Assembly: GCF_008364825.1 (NCBI RefSeq) | Contig: NZ_VTTO01000024.1 | Location: 1-64,000 of the forward strand | Reading direction: 5' to 3' | Source: Azospirillum sp. B21 | GTDB taxonomy: Bacteria; Pseudomonadota; Alphaproteobacteria; Azospirillales; Azospirillaceae | DNA: 64,000 nt | Shown here: positions 24,649 through 32,993 of the stretch, piece after piece | Numbering within the stretch: the first letter of the stretch is position 1 | How the letters are laid out: each line of letters opens with the position of its first letter | Made by a program: the position numbers and the translations under genes | The notes under the pieces: model-generated | The model's input: the letters and a program-made list of their open reading frames with translations, nothing else | The model's database searches: none | What the model was told of the DNA's origin: nothing

Positions 24649-26309
24649 CGAAGCTTGCCGGCGGACGGCTGTTCGACCCGACCAACGGCCGGCATGGTGA
24701 GGTCGCCGACCTCTGGTTGCGCGACGACCGCATCACCGCCGATCCGGGGCCGGGAGCCACGCCCGACGCCACATACGACCTGACAGGCAAGGTGGTGATG
24801 GCCGGCGCCATCGACATCCACAGCCACATCGCCGGCGGCAAGGTCAACCTCGCCCGCCTGCTGATGGGGGAGGAGCACGAACACCACCGCTTCGCCGGCA
24901 GTCCCTGCGGCTGCGGCGGCGGCAGCGGGCTCGCCACCCCCTCCACCCACACCACCGGCGCCCGCTATATCGAGATGGGCTTCACCGCCGCCTTCGAACC
25001 GGCGATGCTGGGCTCCAACGCCCGGCATGCGCATATGGAGATGGGCGATATTCCGTATATCGACACCGGCGGCTATCTGGTGCTGGGCAGCGACGATTTC
25101 CTGCTGGACCTGATTGCCACCAATGCCGGGCAGGCCGCGATCAATGACTATGTCGCCTGGATGCTGACGGCGACCCAGAGCCTCGCCGTCAAGGTGGTCA
25201 ATCCCGGCGGCATCAACGCCTTCAAGTTCAACGCCCGCACGCTCGATCTGGACGAGCCCGGCCCCTATTACGGCGTTACCCCGCGCAGCGTCCTGACCGT
25301 GCTGGCCCGCGCGGTGTACGAGCTGGGGCTGCCCCATCCGCTGCATGTCCATGGCTGCAACCTGGGCGTTCCCGGCAATGTCGCAACGACACTGGACACC
25401 ATCCAGGCGGCGTCCGGCCTGCCGATGCACATGACGCACATCCAGTTCCACAGCTACGACACGGAGGGTGACCGCAAATTCTCCTCCGGCGCCGCGGCGC
25501 TGGCGGAGGCGGTGAACCGGACCCCGACCCTTTCGGTCGACATCGGGCAGGTGATGTTCGGGCAGACGGTGACCGCATCGGCCGACACCATGGCGCAGCG
25601 CCGCACCGCGCCGCTGGCCCACCCACGCAAATGGCTGGCGATGGACATCGAATGCGATGCCGGCTGCGGCGTGGTGCCGTTCCGCTATCGCGACACCTCC
25701 TATGTCAACGCGCTGCAATGGGCGATCGGGCTGGAGCTGTTCTTGCTGCTGGACGATCCCTGGCGGGTGTTCCTGACCACCGACCACCCCAACGGCGCGC
25801 CCTTCACCTTCTATCCGGAACTGATCCGGCTGCTGATGGACCGCGATTACCGGCTGGCGAAGCTGGCGGAAATCCACCCCGACGCGCCGGCCCACACCAC
25901 GCTGGGCTCGATCACCCGCGAATACACGCTGGCGGAGATCGCCGTCATGACCCGCGCAGCGCCGTCGCGCATCCTGGGCCTTGCCGACCGCGGCCATCTG
26001 GCGCCCGGCGCCTCGGCCGATGTCACCGTCTACACCGACCGGCCCGACCGCCGCGCAATGTTCGAACGACCGGATCTGGTCTTCAAGAGCGGGCGGCTGG
26101 TGGTGCGCGACGGGACGCTGGTGGCGATGGCACAGGGCTGCACCCATGTCGTCCGCCCCGGCTTCGACGACCTGATCGAGCGCCGCATCGCCCGCCATTT
26201 CGACGAGCGCCTCGGCCTGTCCCTCAAGCATTTCCGCATACGCGACGAGGAGATCCGCCACGGCGCCGGCCCCGTCCTCCACCCCTGCCGGCGGCGGGAG
26301 GTGCCGTGA
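24642..26309 (+). CDS. fhcA: Formyltransferase/hydrolase complex subunit A
   Basis: The metal-dependent amidohydrolase subunit, which hydrolyses formyl-methylofuran to formate. The 555-residue length fits. The dinuclear metal motif is seen as GAIDIHSHIAGGKVN (about residues 49-63). GGCNLG-like and H-x-Q blocks (HVHGCNLG, MHMTHIQFHSYD) carry further ligands, and TTDHPNGAPF carries the catalytic Asp. The start overlaps fhcB, and GGGAGAAGG lies upstream. Confidence 0.95.
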   Translation: MLTKLAGGRLFDPTNGRHGEVADLWLRDDRITADPGPGATPDATYDLTGKVVMAGAIDIHSHIAGGKVNLARLLMGEEHEHHRFAGSPCGCGGGSGLATPSTHTTGARYIEMGFTAAFEPAMLGSNARHAHMEMGDIPYIDTGGYLVLGSDDFLLDLIATNAGQAAINDYVAWMLTATQSLAVKVVNPGGINAFKFNARTLDLDEPGPYYGVTPRSVLTVLARAVYELGLPHPLHVHGCNLGVPGNVATTLDTIQAASGLPMHMTHIQFHSYDTEGDRKFSSGAAALAEAVNRTPTLSVDIGQVMFGQTVTASADTMAQRRTAPLAHPRKWLAMDIECDAGCGVVPFRYRDTSYVNALQWAIGLELFLLLDDPWRVFLTTDHPNGAPFTFYPELIRLLMDRDYRLAKLAEIHPDAPAHTTLGSITREYTLAEIAVMTRAAPSRILGLADRGHLAPGASADVTVYTDRPDRRAMFERPDLVFKSGRLVVRDGTLVAMAQGCTHVVRPGFDDLIERRIARHFDERLGLSLKHFRIRDEEIRHGAGPVLHPCRRREVP

Positions 26310-27220
26310 TGGCGGGGCTTCGGATCAACGGCGTGCGCATCGAGGACACTTTCGCCGAAGCCTTTCCGATGACCTACACGCGGCTGGTCGTCACCGCCGA
26401 CACGCCCGCCTGGGTCGATGCGGCGACCTCCAGCCTGACCGGCTTCGCCACCTCGGTCATCGGCTGCGGCTGCGAGGCGGCGGTGGAACGGCTGCTGACG
26501 CCGGAGGAGACGCCGGACAGCCGCCCCGGCGCCGCGGTGATGATCTTCGGCATGTCGACCGGCGACCTTGCCAAGCATGTCGTCAACCGGGTCGGGCAAT
26601 GCGTCATGACCTCGCCGGGTTCGGCCTGCTATGCCGGGCTTATCGACGGCGCAAAGCGCATCCCGCTCGGCGGCGGCCTGCGCTATTTCGGCGATGGGCA
26701 CCAGATCTCCAAGAAGTTCGGCGACCGCCGATTCTGGCGCCTGCCGGTGATGGATGGCGAGTTCGTCTGCGAGGACAGCGTCGCCGTGGCGAAGGGCATC
26801 GGCGGCGGCAATTTCCTGATCCTGGCCGCCAGCCACCGCCAGTGCCTCGCCGCGGCGGAGGCGGCAGTGGCGGCGATCCGGCCGCTGCCCGGCATCATCC
26901 TGCCCTTCCCCGGCGGGGTGGTGCGGTCGGGCTCCAAGGTCGGGTCGAAATACAAGGCGCTGATCGCCTCCACCAACACGCGCTTCTGCCCGACCTTGCG
27001 GGCGGTCGAACCCGAAACCCTGCTGTCGCCCGATGTCGAGGCGGTGCTGGAACTGGTGCTGGACGGCACCGACGAGGCCGCCATCCGCACCGGCATGCGG
27101 GCCGGCATCGCGGCGGCCGTGGCCGGCGGGACGGCGGCCGGCGTGCTGGCGATCACCGCAGGGAATTACGGCGGCAAGCTCGGACCGCATCACTTCCATC
27201 TGCACGAGGTGATGGCATGA
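26309..27220 (+). CDS. fhcD: Formylmethanofuran:H4MPT formyltransferase subunit D
   Basis: It transfers the formyl group from formyl-H4MPT to methylofuran within the Fhc complex. The 303-residue protein has the Ftr hallmarks: INGVRIEDTFAEAFPM at the N-terminus, CVMTSPGSACYAG, and the ending ITAGNYGGKLGPHHFHL. Its ATG overlaps the fhcA stop (TGATG). Confidence 0.96.
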   Translation: MAGLRINGVRIEDTFAEAFPMTYTRLVVTADTPAWVDAATSSLTGFATSVIGCGCEAAVERLLTPEETPDSRPGAAVMIFGMSTGDLAKHVVNRVGQCVMTSPGSACYAGLIDGAKRIPLGGGLRYFGDGHQISKKFGDRRFWRLPVMDGEFVCEDSVAVAKGIGGGNFLILAASHRQCLAAAEAAVAAIRPLPGIILPFPGGVVRSGSKVGSKYKALIASTNTRFCPTLRAVEPETLLSPDVEAVLELVLDGTDEAAIRTGMRAGIAAAVAGGTAAGVLAITAGNYGGKLGPHHFHLHEVMA

Positions 27221-27972
27221 GCGGCCTGTCCCTGACCTACCGCGGCGACGCCGAAATGATGGTGGACATGTCCGCGCTGCTGCCGGAACGGCTGGCCGGA
27301 CTGACGGCGGATGATGTCGCGCGGATGACGCTGCCCTGCGGCGGCGGGTCGGCCCGGTTGGGCGACCTGTTCGATCTGTCGGCCGGCGATGCGGCGGAGG
27401 GACTGCTGATCCGGCCGGGCGGCGCCATCCTGCACCGGGTCGGCGCCGGCATGACGTCGGGCCGCATCCTGGTCGCGGGCGATGCCGGCAACCATGCCGG
27501 TGCCGGAATGGCCGGCGGCCTGCTGCGCATCGACGGCAGTGCCGGCGACAGCCTGGGCGGCGTTCTGCCCGGACTGCCCCTGGGGATGCGCGGCGGGCTG
27601 ATCAGCGTCGGCGGCGATGCCGGGGACCGGGCGGGCGAGCGGATGCGGCGCGGAATCGTCGTCGTCGACGGCCGGGCCGGCGCCTATGCCGCCGCCTTCA
27701 TGGTCGCAGGCACACTCGCCGTCGGCGGCGGGTGCGGCCCGCATCCTGGATTCGGCATGCGGCGCGGCACGCTGCTTGTCGGGCATCCGCAGGACGCGGC
27801 GCCCGATGGCTTCGCCGACGGCGGCACGCGGGACTGGCTGTTCCTGCACCTGCTGCGCCGTGCGCTGGAGGGCACCGGAAGCTGGTTCGAGCGCGCGGGC
27901 ACCACCCGCGCCCATCGCTTCATCGGCGATCTTGCGGAAGGAGGAAGAGGTGAGATTCTGGCCGTTGTCTAG
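27217..27972 (+). CDS. fhcC: Formyltransferase/hydrolase complex subunit C
   Basis: A 251-residue right-handed beta-helix subunit, similar to FwdC and the C-terminal domain of glutamate synthase. Repeated turns of G-x-x-x-G form are seen (GDAGNHAGAGMAGG, GSAGDSLGGVLPG, GDAGDRAGERMRRG, GRAGAYAAAFMVAG). Its role is structural. The start overlaps fhcD (ATGA). The next gene begins inside its last 23 bases. Confidence 0.93.
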   Translation: MSGLSLTYRGDAEMMVDMSALLPERLAGLTADDVARMTLPCGGGSARLGDLFDLSAGDAAEGLLIRPGGAILHRVGAGMTSGRILVAGDAGNHAGAGMAGGLLRIDGSAGDSLGGVLPGLPLGMRGGLISVGGDAGDRAGERMRRGIVVVDGRAGAYAAAFMVAGTLAVGGGCGPHPGFGMRRGTLLVGHPQDAAPDGFADGGTRDWLFLHLLRRALEGTGSWFERAGTTRAHRFIGDLAEGGRGEILAVV

Positions 27973-29209
27973 GCGACGCACCGACTTATCGAAGGCCAAG
28001 GGACGAAGGCGCCTCATCGCCGCCCTGCCGGTTGCCGGGCTTCTGCTTGTGGCGCCCGTGGCGGCGGCATTGGCCCAGGATGCCGGCGGGCAGTCGATTC
28101 TGATCGGCTATCTTGGACGGCAGGAGGACCCGCGCACACCGGCCAGCTTCCTCGAACCCGTGGCGACCGACGAGGGTCTCCAGGGCGCCCGACTGGCCCT
28201 GGCCGACAACAACTCCACCGGCATGTTCCTGAACCAGAGCTTCCGGCTGGTGGAGCAGGTGCTGCCCCCCGACGGCGACATCGCCGCCGGGCTGAAGGCG
28301 CTGGCGGATGAAGGCGTGCGCTTCGTCGTCGCCGATCTGCCGGGCGATGCGCTGCTCGCCGTCGCCGATCGGCCGGAAGCGCGGTCGATGCTGCTGTTCA
28401 ACGCCCGCGCGCCAGACGATGCTCTGCGCAACGAGCAGTGCCGGGCCAACATCCTGCACACCGCCGCCAGCCGGCGCATGCTGGCCGATGCCCTGGCGCA
28501 GTATCTCGCCTGGAAGAAATGGACGGGCTGGAGCCTGCTGATCGGCCGTGATCCCGGCGACGCGCTCTATGCCGACGCGGTGCGTCGCGCCGCCAAGCGC
28601 TTCGGGGGCCGGATCGTCGCCGAGAAGAGCTGGACCTTCGACACCGGCAACCGCCGCACCGATACCGGCGTCACCACCATCCAGTCCGACATCCCGCTCG
28701 CCACCCAGGGACCGGACTACGACGTGCTGGTCGTCGCCGACGAGGCGGGGAATTTCGGCGATTACCTCGACGGCCGCACCTGGCATCCCCGCCCGGTGGC
28801 CGGCACCCAGGGATTGATCGCCACCGCCTGGTCGCGGGTGAACGAGCAATGGGGCGGCACCCAGTTGCAAAGCCGGTTCGAGAAGCTGGCCGGCCGCTGG
28901 ATGCTGCCGCGCGACTACGCCGCCTGGCTGGCGGTGCGCAGCGTGGGCGAGGCGGCGACCCGCACCAGCGCCACCGGCTTCGACGACCTCGTCGCCTATC
29001 TGCACAGCCCCGACTTCGAACTGGCCGGTTTCAAGGGCGAAGCCCTGTCCTTCCGCAAATGGGACGGTCAGATGCGCCAGCCCATCTTGATCGCCGGCCC
29101 GCGCATGCTGGTTTCGGTGTCGCCCCAGGAGGGGTTCCTGCACCCCGTGACACCCCTCGATACGCTCGGCGACGACGCGCCGGAAAGCAAATGCCGTTTC
29201 AACCGATGA
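27950..29209 (+). CDS. PQQ-linked ABC transporter substrate-binding protein
   Basis: A 419-residue periplasmic protein of the Leu/Ile/Val-binding fold, in the family tied to PQQ-dependent alcohol dehydrogenase systems. The signal peptide is long: an Arg-rich start, then LIAALPVAGLLLVAPVAAALA to about residue 43. It probably binds a factor for the quinoprotein system, ligand unknown. GTG 27950 lies inside fhcC with AAGGAGGAAGAG before it, so translation is coupled to the Fhc operon. Its ATPase and permease partners are 7 kb away (35226-36841). Confidence 0.85.
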   Translation: MRFWPLSRRRTDLSKAKGRRRLIAALPVAGLLLVAPVAAALAQDAGGQSILIGYLGRQEDPRTPASFLEPVATDEGLQGARLALADNNSTGMFLNQSFRLVEQVLPPDGDIAAGLKALADEGVRFVVADLPGDALLAVADRPEARSMLLFNARAPDDALRNEQCRANILHTAASRRMLADALAQYLAWKKWTGWSLLIGRDPGDALYADAVRRAAKRFGGRIVAEKSWTFDTGNRRTDTGVTTIQSDIPLATQGPDYDVLVVADEAGNFGDYLDGRTWHPRPVAGTQGLIATAWSRVNEQWGGTQLQSRFEKLAGRWMLPRDYAAWLAVRSVGEAATRTSATGFDDLVAYLHSPDFELAGFKGEALSFRKWDGQMRQPILIAGPRMLVSVSPQEGFLHPVTPLDTLGDDAPESKCRFNR

Positions 29210-29225
29210 AGAGGCGGACCACCCC

Positions 29226-30197
29226 ATGCGTTCCTTACTGTGCACCATGCTGTTCCTCGCCGCCCCGGTCCTGATCGCCGAGCCGGTGCTGGCCGAAACC
29301 ATTTTCGTGTCCAACGAGAAGGACAACCAGATCGCCGTGGTCGACGGCGACAGCCTGCAGATCACCAACAAGATTAAGGTCGGCCGCCGGCCGCGCGGCA
29401 TCACGCTGAGCGGCGACGGGACGCAGCTCTATGTCTGCGCCGGCGACGACAACCGCGTCGATGTGGTGGACATCGCCAGCGGCAAAGTGGTCCATTCCCT
29501 GCCCTCCGGCCCCGATCCGGAGCTGTTCGTCCTCTCCCCCGACGGCAACCGGCTGTATGTCGCCAACGAGGACGACAACATGGTGACCATCATCGACATC
29601 CCCAGCCGCAAGGCGATCGGCAACATCCAGGTCGGGGTGGAGCCGGAAGGCATGGGCATCAGCCCCGACGGCAAGATTCTGGTCAACACCTCCGAAACCA
29701 CCAACATGGCGCATTTCATCGACACCGAGAAACGCGCCGTCGTCGGCAACGTGCTGGTCGACAGCCGGCCGCGCGTCGCCCGGTTCAGCGACGACGGCAA
29801 GCATGTCTGGGTGTCCAGCGAGATCGGCGGCACGGTCAGCGTCATCGACGCAGGCACCCGCAAGGTGGTGAAGAAAATCCGCTTCGAGGTCACCGGCGTC
29901 CGGCGCGAGGCGATCCAGGCGGTCGGCATCCAGATGACCCGCGACGGCAAGCGCGCCTTCGTGGCACTCGGCCCCGCCAACCGGATCGCCGAGATCGACA
30001 CCGAGAGCTTCGAGGTGAAACGGTACTTCCTGGTCGGCCAGCGCGTCTGGAACCTCGCCTTCTCGCCGGACGAAAAGCGGCTCTACACCACCAACGGGAT
30101 CAGCAACGACCTGTCGGTGATCGACCTGGAGCGCAACAAGGTCATCAAGAGCATCGCGGTCGGCGGCGCACCCTGGGGGGTCGTGGTCAAGCCATGA
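29226..30197 (+). CDS. PQQ-associated YVTN beta-propeller protein
   Basis: A 323-residue secreted beta-propeller. The signal peptide ends near residue 23 (VLA-ETIFVSNEKDN). Seven or so repeats of the YVTN type follow (LYVCAGDDNRVDVVDI, LYVANEDDNMVTIIDI, LYTTNGISNDLSVIDL). This family co-occurs with PQQ-dependent dehydrogenases and the ABC system. No enzymatic role is known. It starts 17 bases after the substrate-binding protein gene. Confidence 0.88.
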   Translation: MRSLLCTMLFLAAPVLIAEPVLAETIFVSNEKDNQIAVVDGDSLQITNKIKVGRRPRGITLSGDGTQLYVCAGDDNRVDVVDIASGKVVHSLPSGPDPELFVLSPDGNRLYVANEDDNMVTIIDIPSRKAIGNIQVGVEPEGMGISPDGKILVNTSETTNMAHFIDTEKRAVVGNVLVDSRPRVARFSDDGKHVWVSSEIGGTVSVIDAGTRKVVKKIRFEVTGVRREAIQAVGIQMTRDGKRAFVALGPANRIAEIDTESFEVKRYFLVGQRVWNLAFSPDEKRLYTTNGISNDLSVIDLERNKVIKSIAVGGAPWGVVVKP

Positions 30198-30306
30198 TGG
30201 GTAGGTGACGACATCGCGGAACCCGCGACCGCAGCGCCCGGTTGAGGGGGAAGGCCGGGTGCGGCGGCGGCTGTCGGCGACGGCCCGGCCCTAGGGAGGT
30301 GTAATC

Positions 30307-30732
30307 ATGACAATGAAGCTCTCCAAAGGCCCGGTCCGTGCCCTGGCCTGTGCAGCCGTAATCGGTGCCGGCATTCTCGGCGTAGCGGCCATGGCCCCGG
30401 CGGCTTCCGCCCAGTCCGCCACCGGCACCACCACCCAGAACGCCCCGGCGGCGACCGAGGGGAAATTGCCGTCGGACTCCCTGCCCGGCCAGCGCCAGGG
30501 TGCCATCGGCGGCGCTCCGGTGCCCCAGGGCAGTTCCGGCACGTCCACCGGTTCCGCCACCGGTTCCGCCACCGGTTCGGCCACCGGTTCGGCCTCGGGA
30601 AGCGGCGCTGCGTCGCCGACCGGACAACTGCCCGACACGTCGCTGCCGCAGCAGCGTCAAGGCACCATCGGCGGCGCCCCGGTGACGCAGGGCGGGGCGG
30701 GTGGATCGACCGACAAGCAGGGACAGCAGTGA
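30307..30732 (+). CDS. Small secreted protein with duplicated motif and Ser-Gly-Ala-Thr linker
   Basis: A 141-residue protein I do not recognise. The signal peptide (about 8-36) ends AASAQ. The mature part has two copies of L-P-[SD]-[DT]-S-L-P-x-QRQG-[AT]-IGGAPV-x-QG, near residues 53-76 and 102-125. Between them is a flexible tract of GSAT repeats encoded by four 12-base units. The first ATG is at 30307, with a second at codon 3. GGGAGG lies upstream. It follows the propeller gene by 109 bases and precedes fae, so it may belong to the quinoprotein system. It is small, acidic-to-neutral and lacks cysteine. A linker or scaffold role is only a guess. Confidence 0.75.
   Translation: MTMKLSKGPVRALACAAVIGAGILGVAAMAPAASAQSATGTTTQNAPAATEGKLPSDSLPGQRQGAIGGAPVPQGSSGTSTGSATGSATGSATGSASGSGAASPTGQLPDTSLPQQRQGTIGGAPVTQGGAGGSTDKQGQQ
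30546..30593 (+). repeat. Four 12-bp tandem repeats inside small secreted protein gene
   Basis: Four units of CACCGGTTC[CG]GC run head to tail. The first two are identical and the last two differ by one base. They encode the GSAT linker. The number of units may vary by slippage. Confidence 0.9.
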
Positions 30733-31054
30733 CGTCATCCCGCGGACCGATCGCAGCCGCCGCAAAGATGGGGTAACAACCACCGAACGGTCATGCCTTC
30801 CCAGTCGAGACTGGTGCGGCACGAAGACGGCGGCTGCGATTTCAAGGTACTCCGGAACCCTTTTGTGAGTTTGTTATACAAACAAACAAACTGGCATAAT
30901 GCCCACCGTGACCGACGCCGGAACTCACAGACAATCCAGACGCCGCGTTTCCGGCGAACCGGCCGGATTGAGCTGACAGGATCGAGTTGACCGGCGTGAC
31001 CGCATGACTGCGGCGGTCCTCCAATGATTTTCAAAAACATGGGAGAAAACGGCG
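30733..31054 (+). promoter_or_regulatory. fae promoter region
   Basis: This 322-base gap before fae has no convincing gene. A perfect palindrome GTTTGT-TAT-ACAAAC is at 30869-30883. A sigma-70-like pair overlaps it: TTGTTA (30871-30876), 18 bases, CATAAT (30895-30900). This would give a leader of about 150 bases. The palindrome on the -35 box is placed for repression. Confidence 0.45.
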
Positions 31055-31582
31055 ATGGGCATGTGGCAGGGGTCATCCCCGAAAATCAATCGCGTGCTGG
31101 TGGGTGAGTCTCTGGTCGGCGACGGGAACGAGGTGGCCCACATCGACCTGATCATGGGGCCGCGCGGCAGTGCCGCGGAGACCGCCTTCTGCAACGCGCT
31201 GACCAACAACAAGGACGGTTTCACCAGCCTGCTGGCGGTCATCGCCCCCAATCTTCAGTGCAAGCCCTCGACCATCCTGTTCAACAAGGTCACGATCAAG
31301 GGTGCGGAACAGGCGGTCCAGATGTTCGGCCCGGCCCAGCACGGCGTCGCCAAGGCGGTCGCCGACTGCGTGGCCGAGGGCACCATTCCGCAGGACGAGA
31401 TCGACAACATCTTCATCTGCGTCGGCGTCTTCATCCATTGGGAGGCAAAGGACAACGCCAAGATCCAGGATTACAACTACCGCGCCACCAAGGAGGCCAT
31501 CGAACGCGCGGTGTCCGGCTATCCCACCGCCAAGGATTTGATGAGCCAGAAGGACGTCGCGAAGCATCCGTTCGCCGCCTGA
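31055..31582 (+). CDS. fae: Formaldehyde-activating enzyme
   Basis: It catalyses condensation of formaldehyde with H4MPT to methylene-H4MPT, the entry to the H4MPT pathway. The 175-residue protein aligns by eye over its whole length: GEVAHID-type block with His29 (the active-site His), [33 protein letters not shown] and [23 protein letters not shown] precedes the ATG. It is a single-gene unit with its own promoter region and a hairpin terminator. Confidence 0.97.
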   Translation: MGMWQGSSPKINRVLVGESLVGDGNEVAHIDLIMGPRGSAAETAFCNALTNNKDGFTSLLAVIAPNLQCKPSTILFNKVTIKGAEQAVQMFGPAQHGVAKAVADCVAEGTIPQDEIDNIFICVGVFIHWEAKDNAKIQDYNYRATKEAIERAVSGYPTAKDLMSQKDVAKHPFAA

Positions 31583-31608
31583 TTTCTCACCGCGATCCGC
31601 TCTCCTTG

Positions 31609-31641
31609 AAAGCCCCTCTCTCGTCGCGGGAGAGGGGCTTT
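31609..31641 (+). terminator. Rho-independent type hairpin after fae
   Basis: AAAGCCCCTCTC (31609-31620) pairs with GAGAGGGGCTTT (31630-31641), a 12-bp stem with a nine-base loop, 26 bases after the fae stop. The T-run is short. Confidence 0.75.
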
Positions 31642-32028
31642 GCAATGGTGGACATTGGTTGCCAACCTTCAGCCTTGCTTGAGCGGAGCAGCGAAAAAGG
31701 ACCGAATACCTTCTGTCATCAAACCATCATGCGATTAGCCCTGTGCGCCAAAATCAGGCTGGGCGCCGATGCCGGACTGATGGAAACATTTTTTTCAAAT
31801 AAACAGCCAATACGAGATTGCGCCATATCAGCGCTTAACGCGTTGATTTACTCCAATTCCAAAGAGGGATCGTCGCGCAGTTCATTTCGCACCGCACAAA
31901 GAACTAGCCTAAATTCTCACTTCTCTATCCATTCGGGTGATGGTGGCGCCGGGACATCACCGGTACCATTTCCTAATGGGCTTCATGGCAATCATGCCGG
32001 TCTGCCCATCCCAGCGGAGGAAACGGAC
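31642..32028 (+). promoter_or_regulatory. Leader region of pqqA
   Basis: This AT-richer stretch (about 31780-31930) has no conserved gene. ATCAGCGC (31827-31834) and GCGTTGAT (31840-31847) form an inverted repeat with one G-T pair. A run of seven T lies near 31790. A promoter for pqqA is expected, but no clear boxes are seen. Confidence 0.45.
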
Positions 32029-32109
32029 ATGAAAACCTGGCGCAAACCGAAGACCGCCGAAATCCGGGTCGGCACGGAAATCAACGCCTACGCCTGCGCC
32101 GGCCTGTAA
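32029..32109 (+). CDS. pqqA: PQQ precursor peptide PqqA (orphan copy)
   Basis: A 26-residue peptide, MKTWRKPKTAEIRVGTEINA followed by YACAGL. The Glu17-x3-Tyr21 pair (EINAY) is the signature that PqqE crosslinks and that becomes the PQQ skeleton. The KTWRKP start is shared with other PqqA peptides. GGAGGAAACGGAC gives an excellent ribosome site. No pqqBCDE genes are nearby, so this copy must be served by proteins encoded elsewhere. It sits between fae and the cofactor operon, with its own leader. It lies within a longer, unrelated frame and is easily overlooked. Confidence 0.85.
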   Translation: MKTWRKPKTAEIRVGTEINAYACAGL

Positions 32110-32156
32110 CCGGCACGGAACGTTCCCACTCAAAAAGAAGCGTTCACTTCGGCCAC

Positions 32157-32993
32157 TCAGGCCGGCCGCGGCTCGAAATGGGCGAAGAACTGCCCGGTGC
32201 CGTCCGGCGCGCTGGCATCGTAATGCAGCGCGCAAAGCCGCAGCCGGCCGGCATCGCCCAGTTCCGGCCCGGCCAGCATGCTGTGAAAGCTCTCACCGCC
32301 GAGGAGGCGATGGGCTGTGGTCAGGTACAAGCGGGAAAGCCTGTGGTCCCGCAGCATGGTGTCGAGCATGCGCGGCCCCGTCAGCAGATAGATGCTGCGC
32401 AGCCCCTGCCGGCCAAGTTCATCGGCCAGCGGCGCGCCTTCCACTGACGCCCCTGCCCCGACAATCAGCACCTCATGGCCGGCGGCACGCCACCGCGCGA
32501 TACGCTCGGCCGGCGCCGCGGCACCGGTGGCAATGACCACACGCTGGCCATGGCGGGCCGGAGAGTCCGGCATCGGGAAATCCAGGCTGGCGCTGGCGAT
32601 GACCAGGGTCGGCTGGGGCGTGAGGCCGTTGTCGGTGCGCCATCGCGCAAGATCCCGCGTCGCATCCTGCGTCCCCACCTGCAGCACATTGTCCAGCCGT
32701 CCGGCCGCCAGATCGCGCAGATAGCCGCCATGGGTGACCATGCAGTCCGCCTGCGCCTGGAGTTCCAGGAACAGCCGGAAGTCGTTGCCGCTGACCAGCC
32801 CGGCAGGCAGCCGGCTCTCTCCGCTGACGGGATCGCGCTGGGCAATGCGCCCGTCCAGGCTGGCAACGAAGCTGGCATAGACGAAGGGCGACCCGGCACT
32901 CCCCCGCTCATGCAGGCGGTGGGCGAGATAGGCCCCGTCGAGCGCCATGTCTTCCGATGGACCGGGAAACAGCCGCAGCATGCGGGCGGTCAT
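32157..32993 (-). CDS. RibD C-terminal/DHFR-fold reductase
   Basis: A 278-residue protein with a RibD_C-like reductase fold: PFVYASFVASLDGRIA near residues 35-50, the nucleotide-binding VLIVGAGASVEGAPL, and LRSIYLLTGPRML. In this setting it may reduce a pterin, for example dihydromethanopterin to H4MPT (DmrA role), or act in deazaflavin- or riboflavin-like synthesis. The reaction is inferred from context. ATG 32993 overlaps the upstream ATP-grasp stop (ATGA). Confidence 0.8.
   Translation of the reverse strand: MTARMLRLFPGPSEDMALDGAYLAHRLHERGSAGSPFVYASFVASLDGRIAQRDPVSGESRLPAGLVSGNDFRLFLELQAQADCMVTHGGYLRDLAAGRLDNVLQVGTQDATRDLARWRTDNGLTPQPTLVIASASLDFPMPDSPARHGQRVVIATGAAAPAERIARWRAAGHEVLIVGAGASVEGAPLADELGRQGLRSIYLLTGPRMLDTMLRDHRLSRLYLTTAHRLLGGESFHSMLAGPELGDAGRLRLCALHYDASAPDGTGQFFAHFEPRPA

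Noticed and set aside
24132-26282. Long frame antisense to fhcA (minus strand, about 716 codons)
   Set aside because: It mirrors fhcA codon structure, has no motif, and has no ribosome site.
30215-30275. GC-rich hairpin after the propeller gene as terminator
   Set aside because: The stem is imperfect and no T-run follows, so a terminator is not supported.
30546-30593. CRISPR-like short repeats
   Set aside because: Contiguous 12-base units without spacers, in frame within a gene.
30187-30822. 211-codon minus-strand frame over the small secreted protein
   Set aside because: Low-complexity Gly/Arg runs come from the repeat tract. The plus-strand frame has a signal peptide and a repeated motif.
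30793-30990. 65-codon frame in the fae promoter region
   Set aside because: No ribosome site, and it overlaps the palindrome and promoter boxes.
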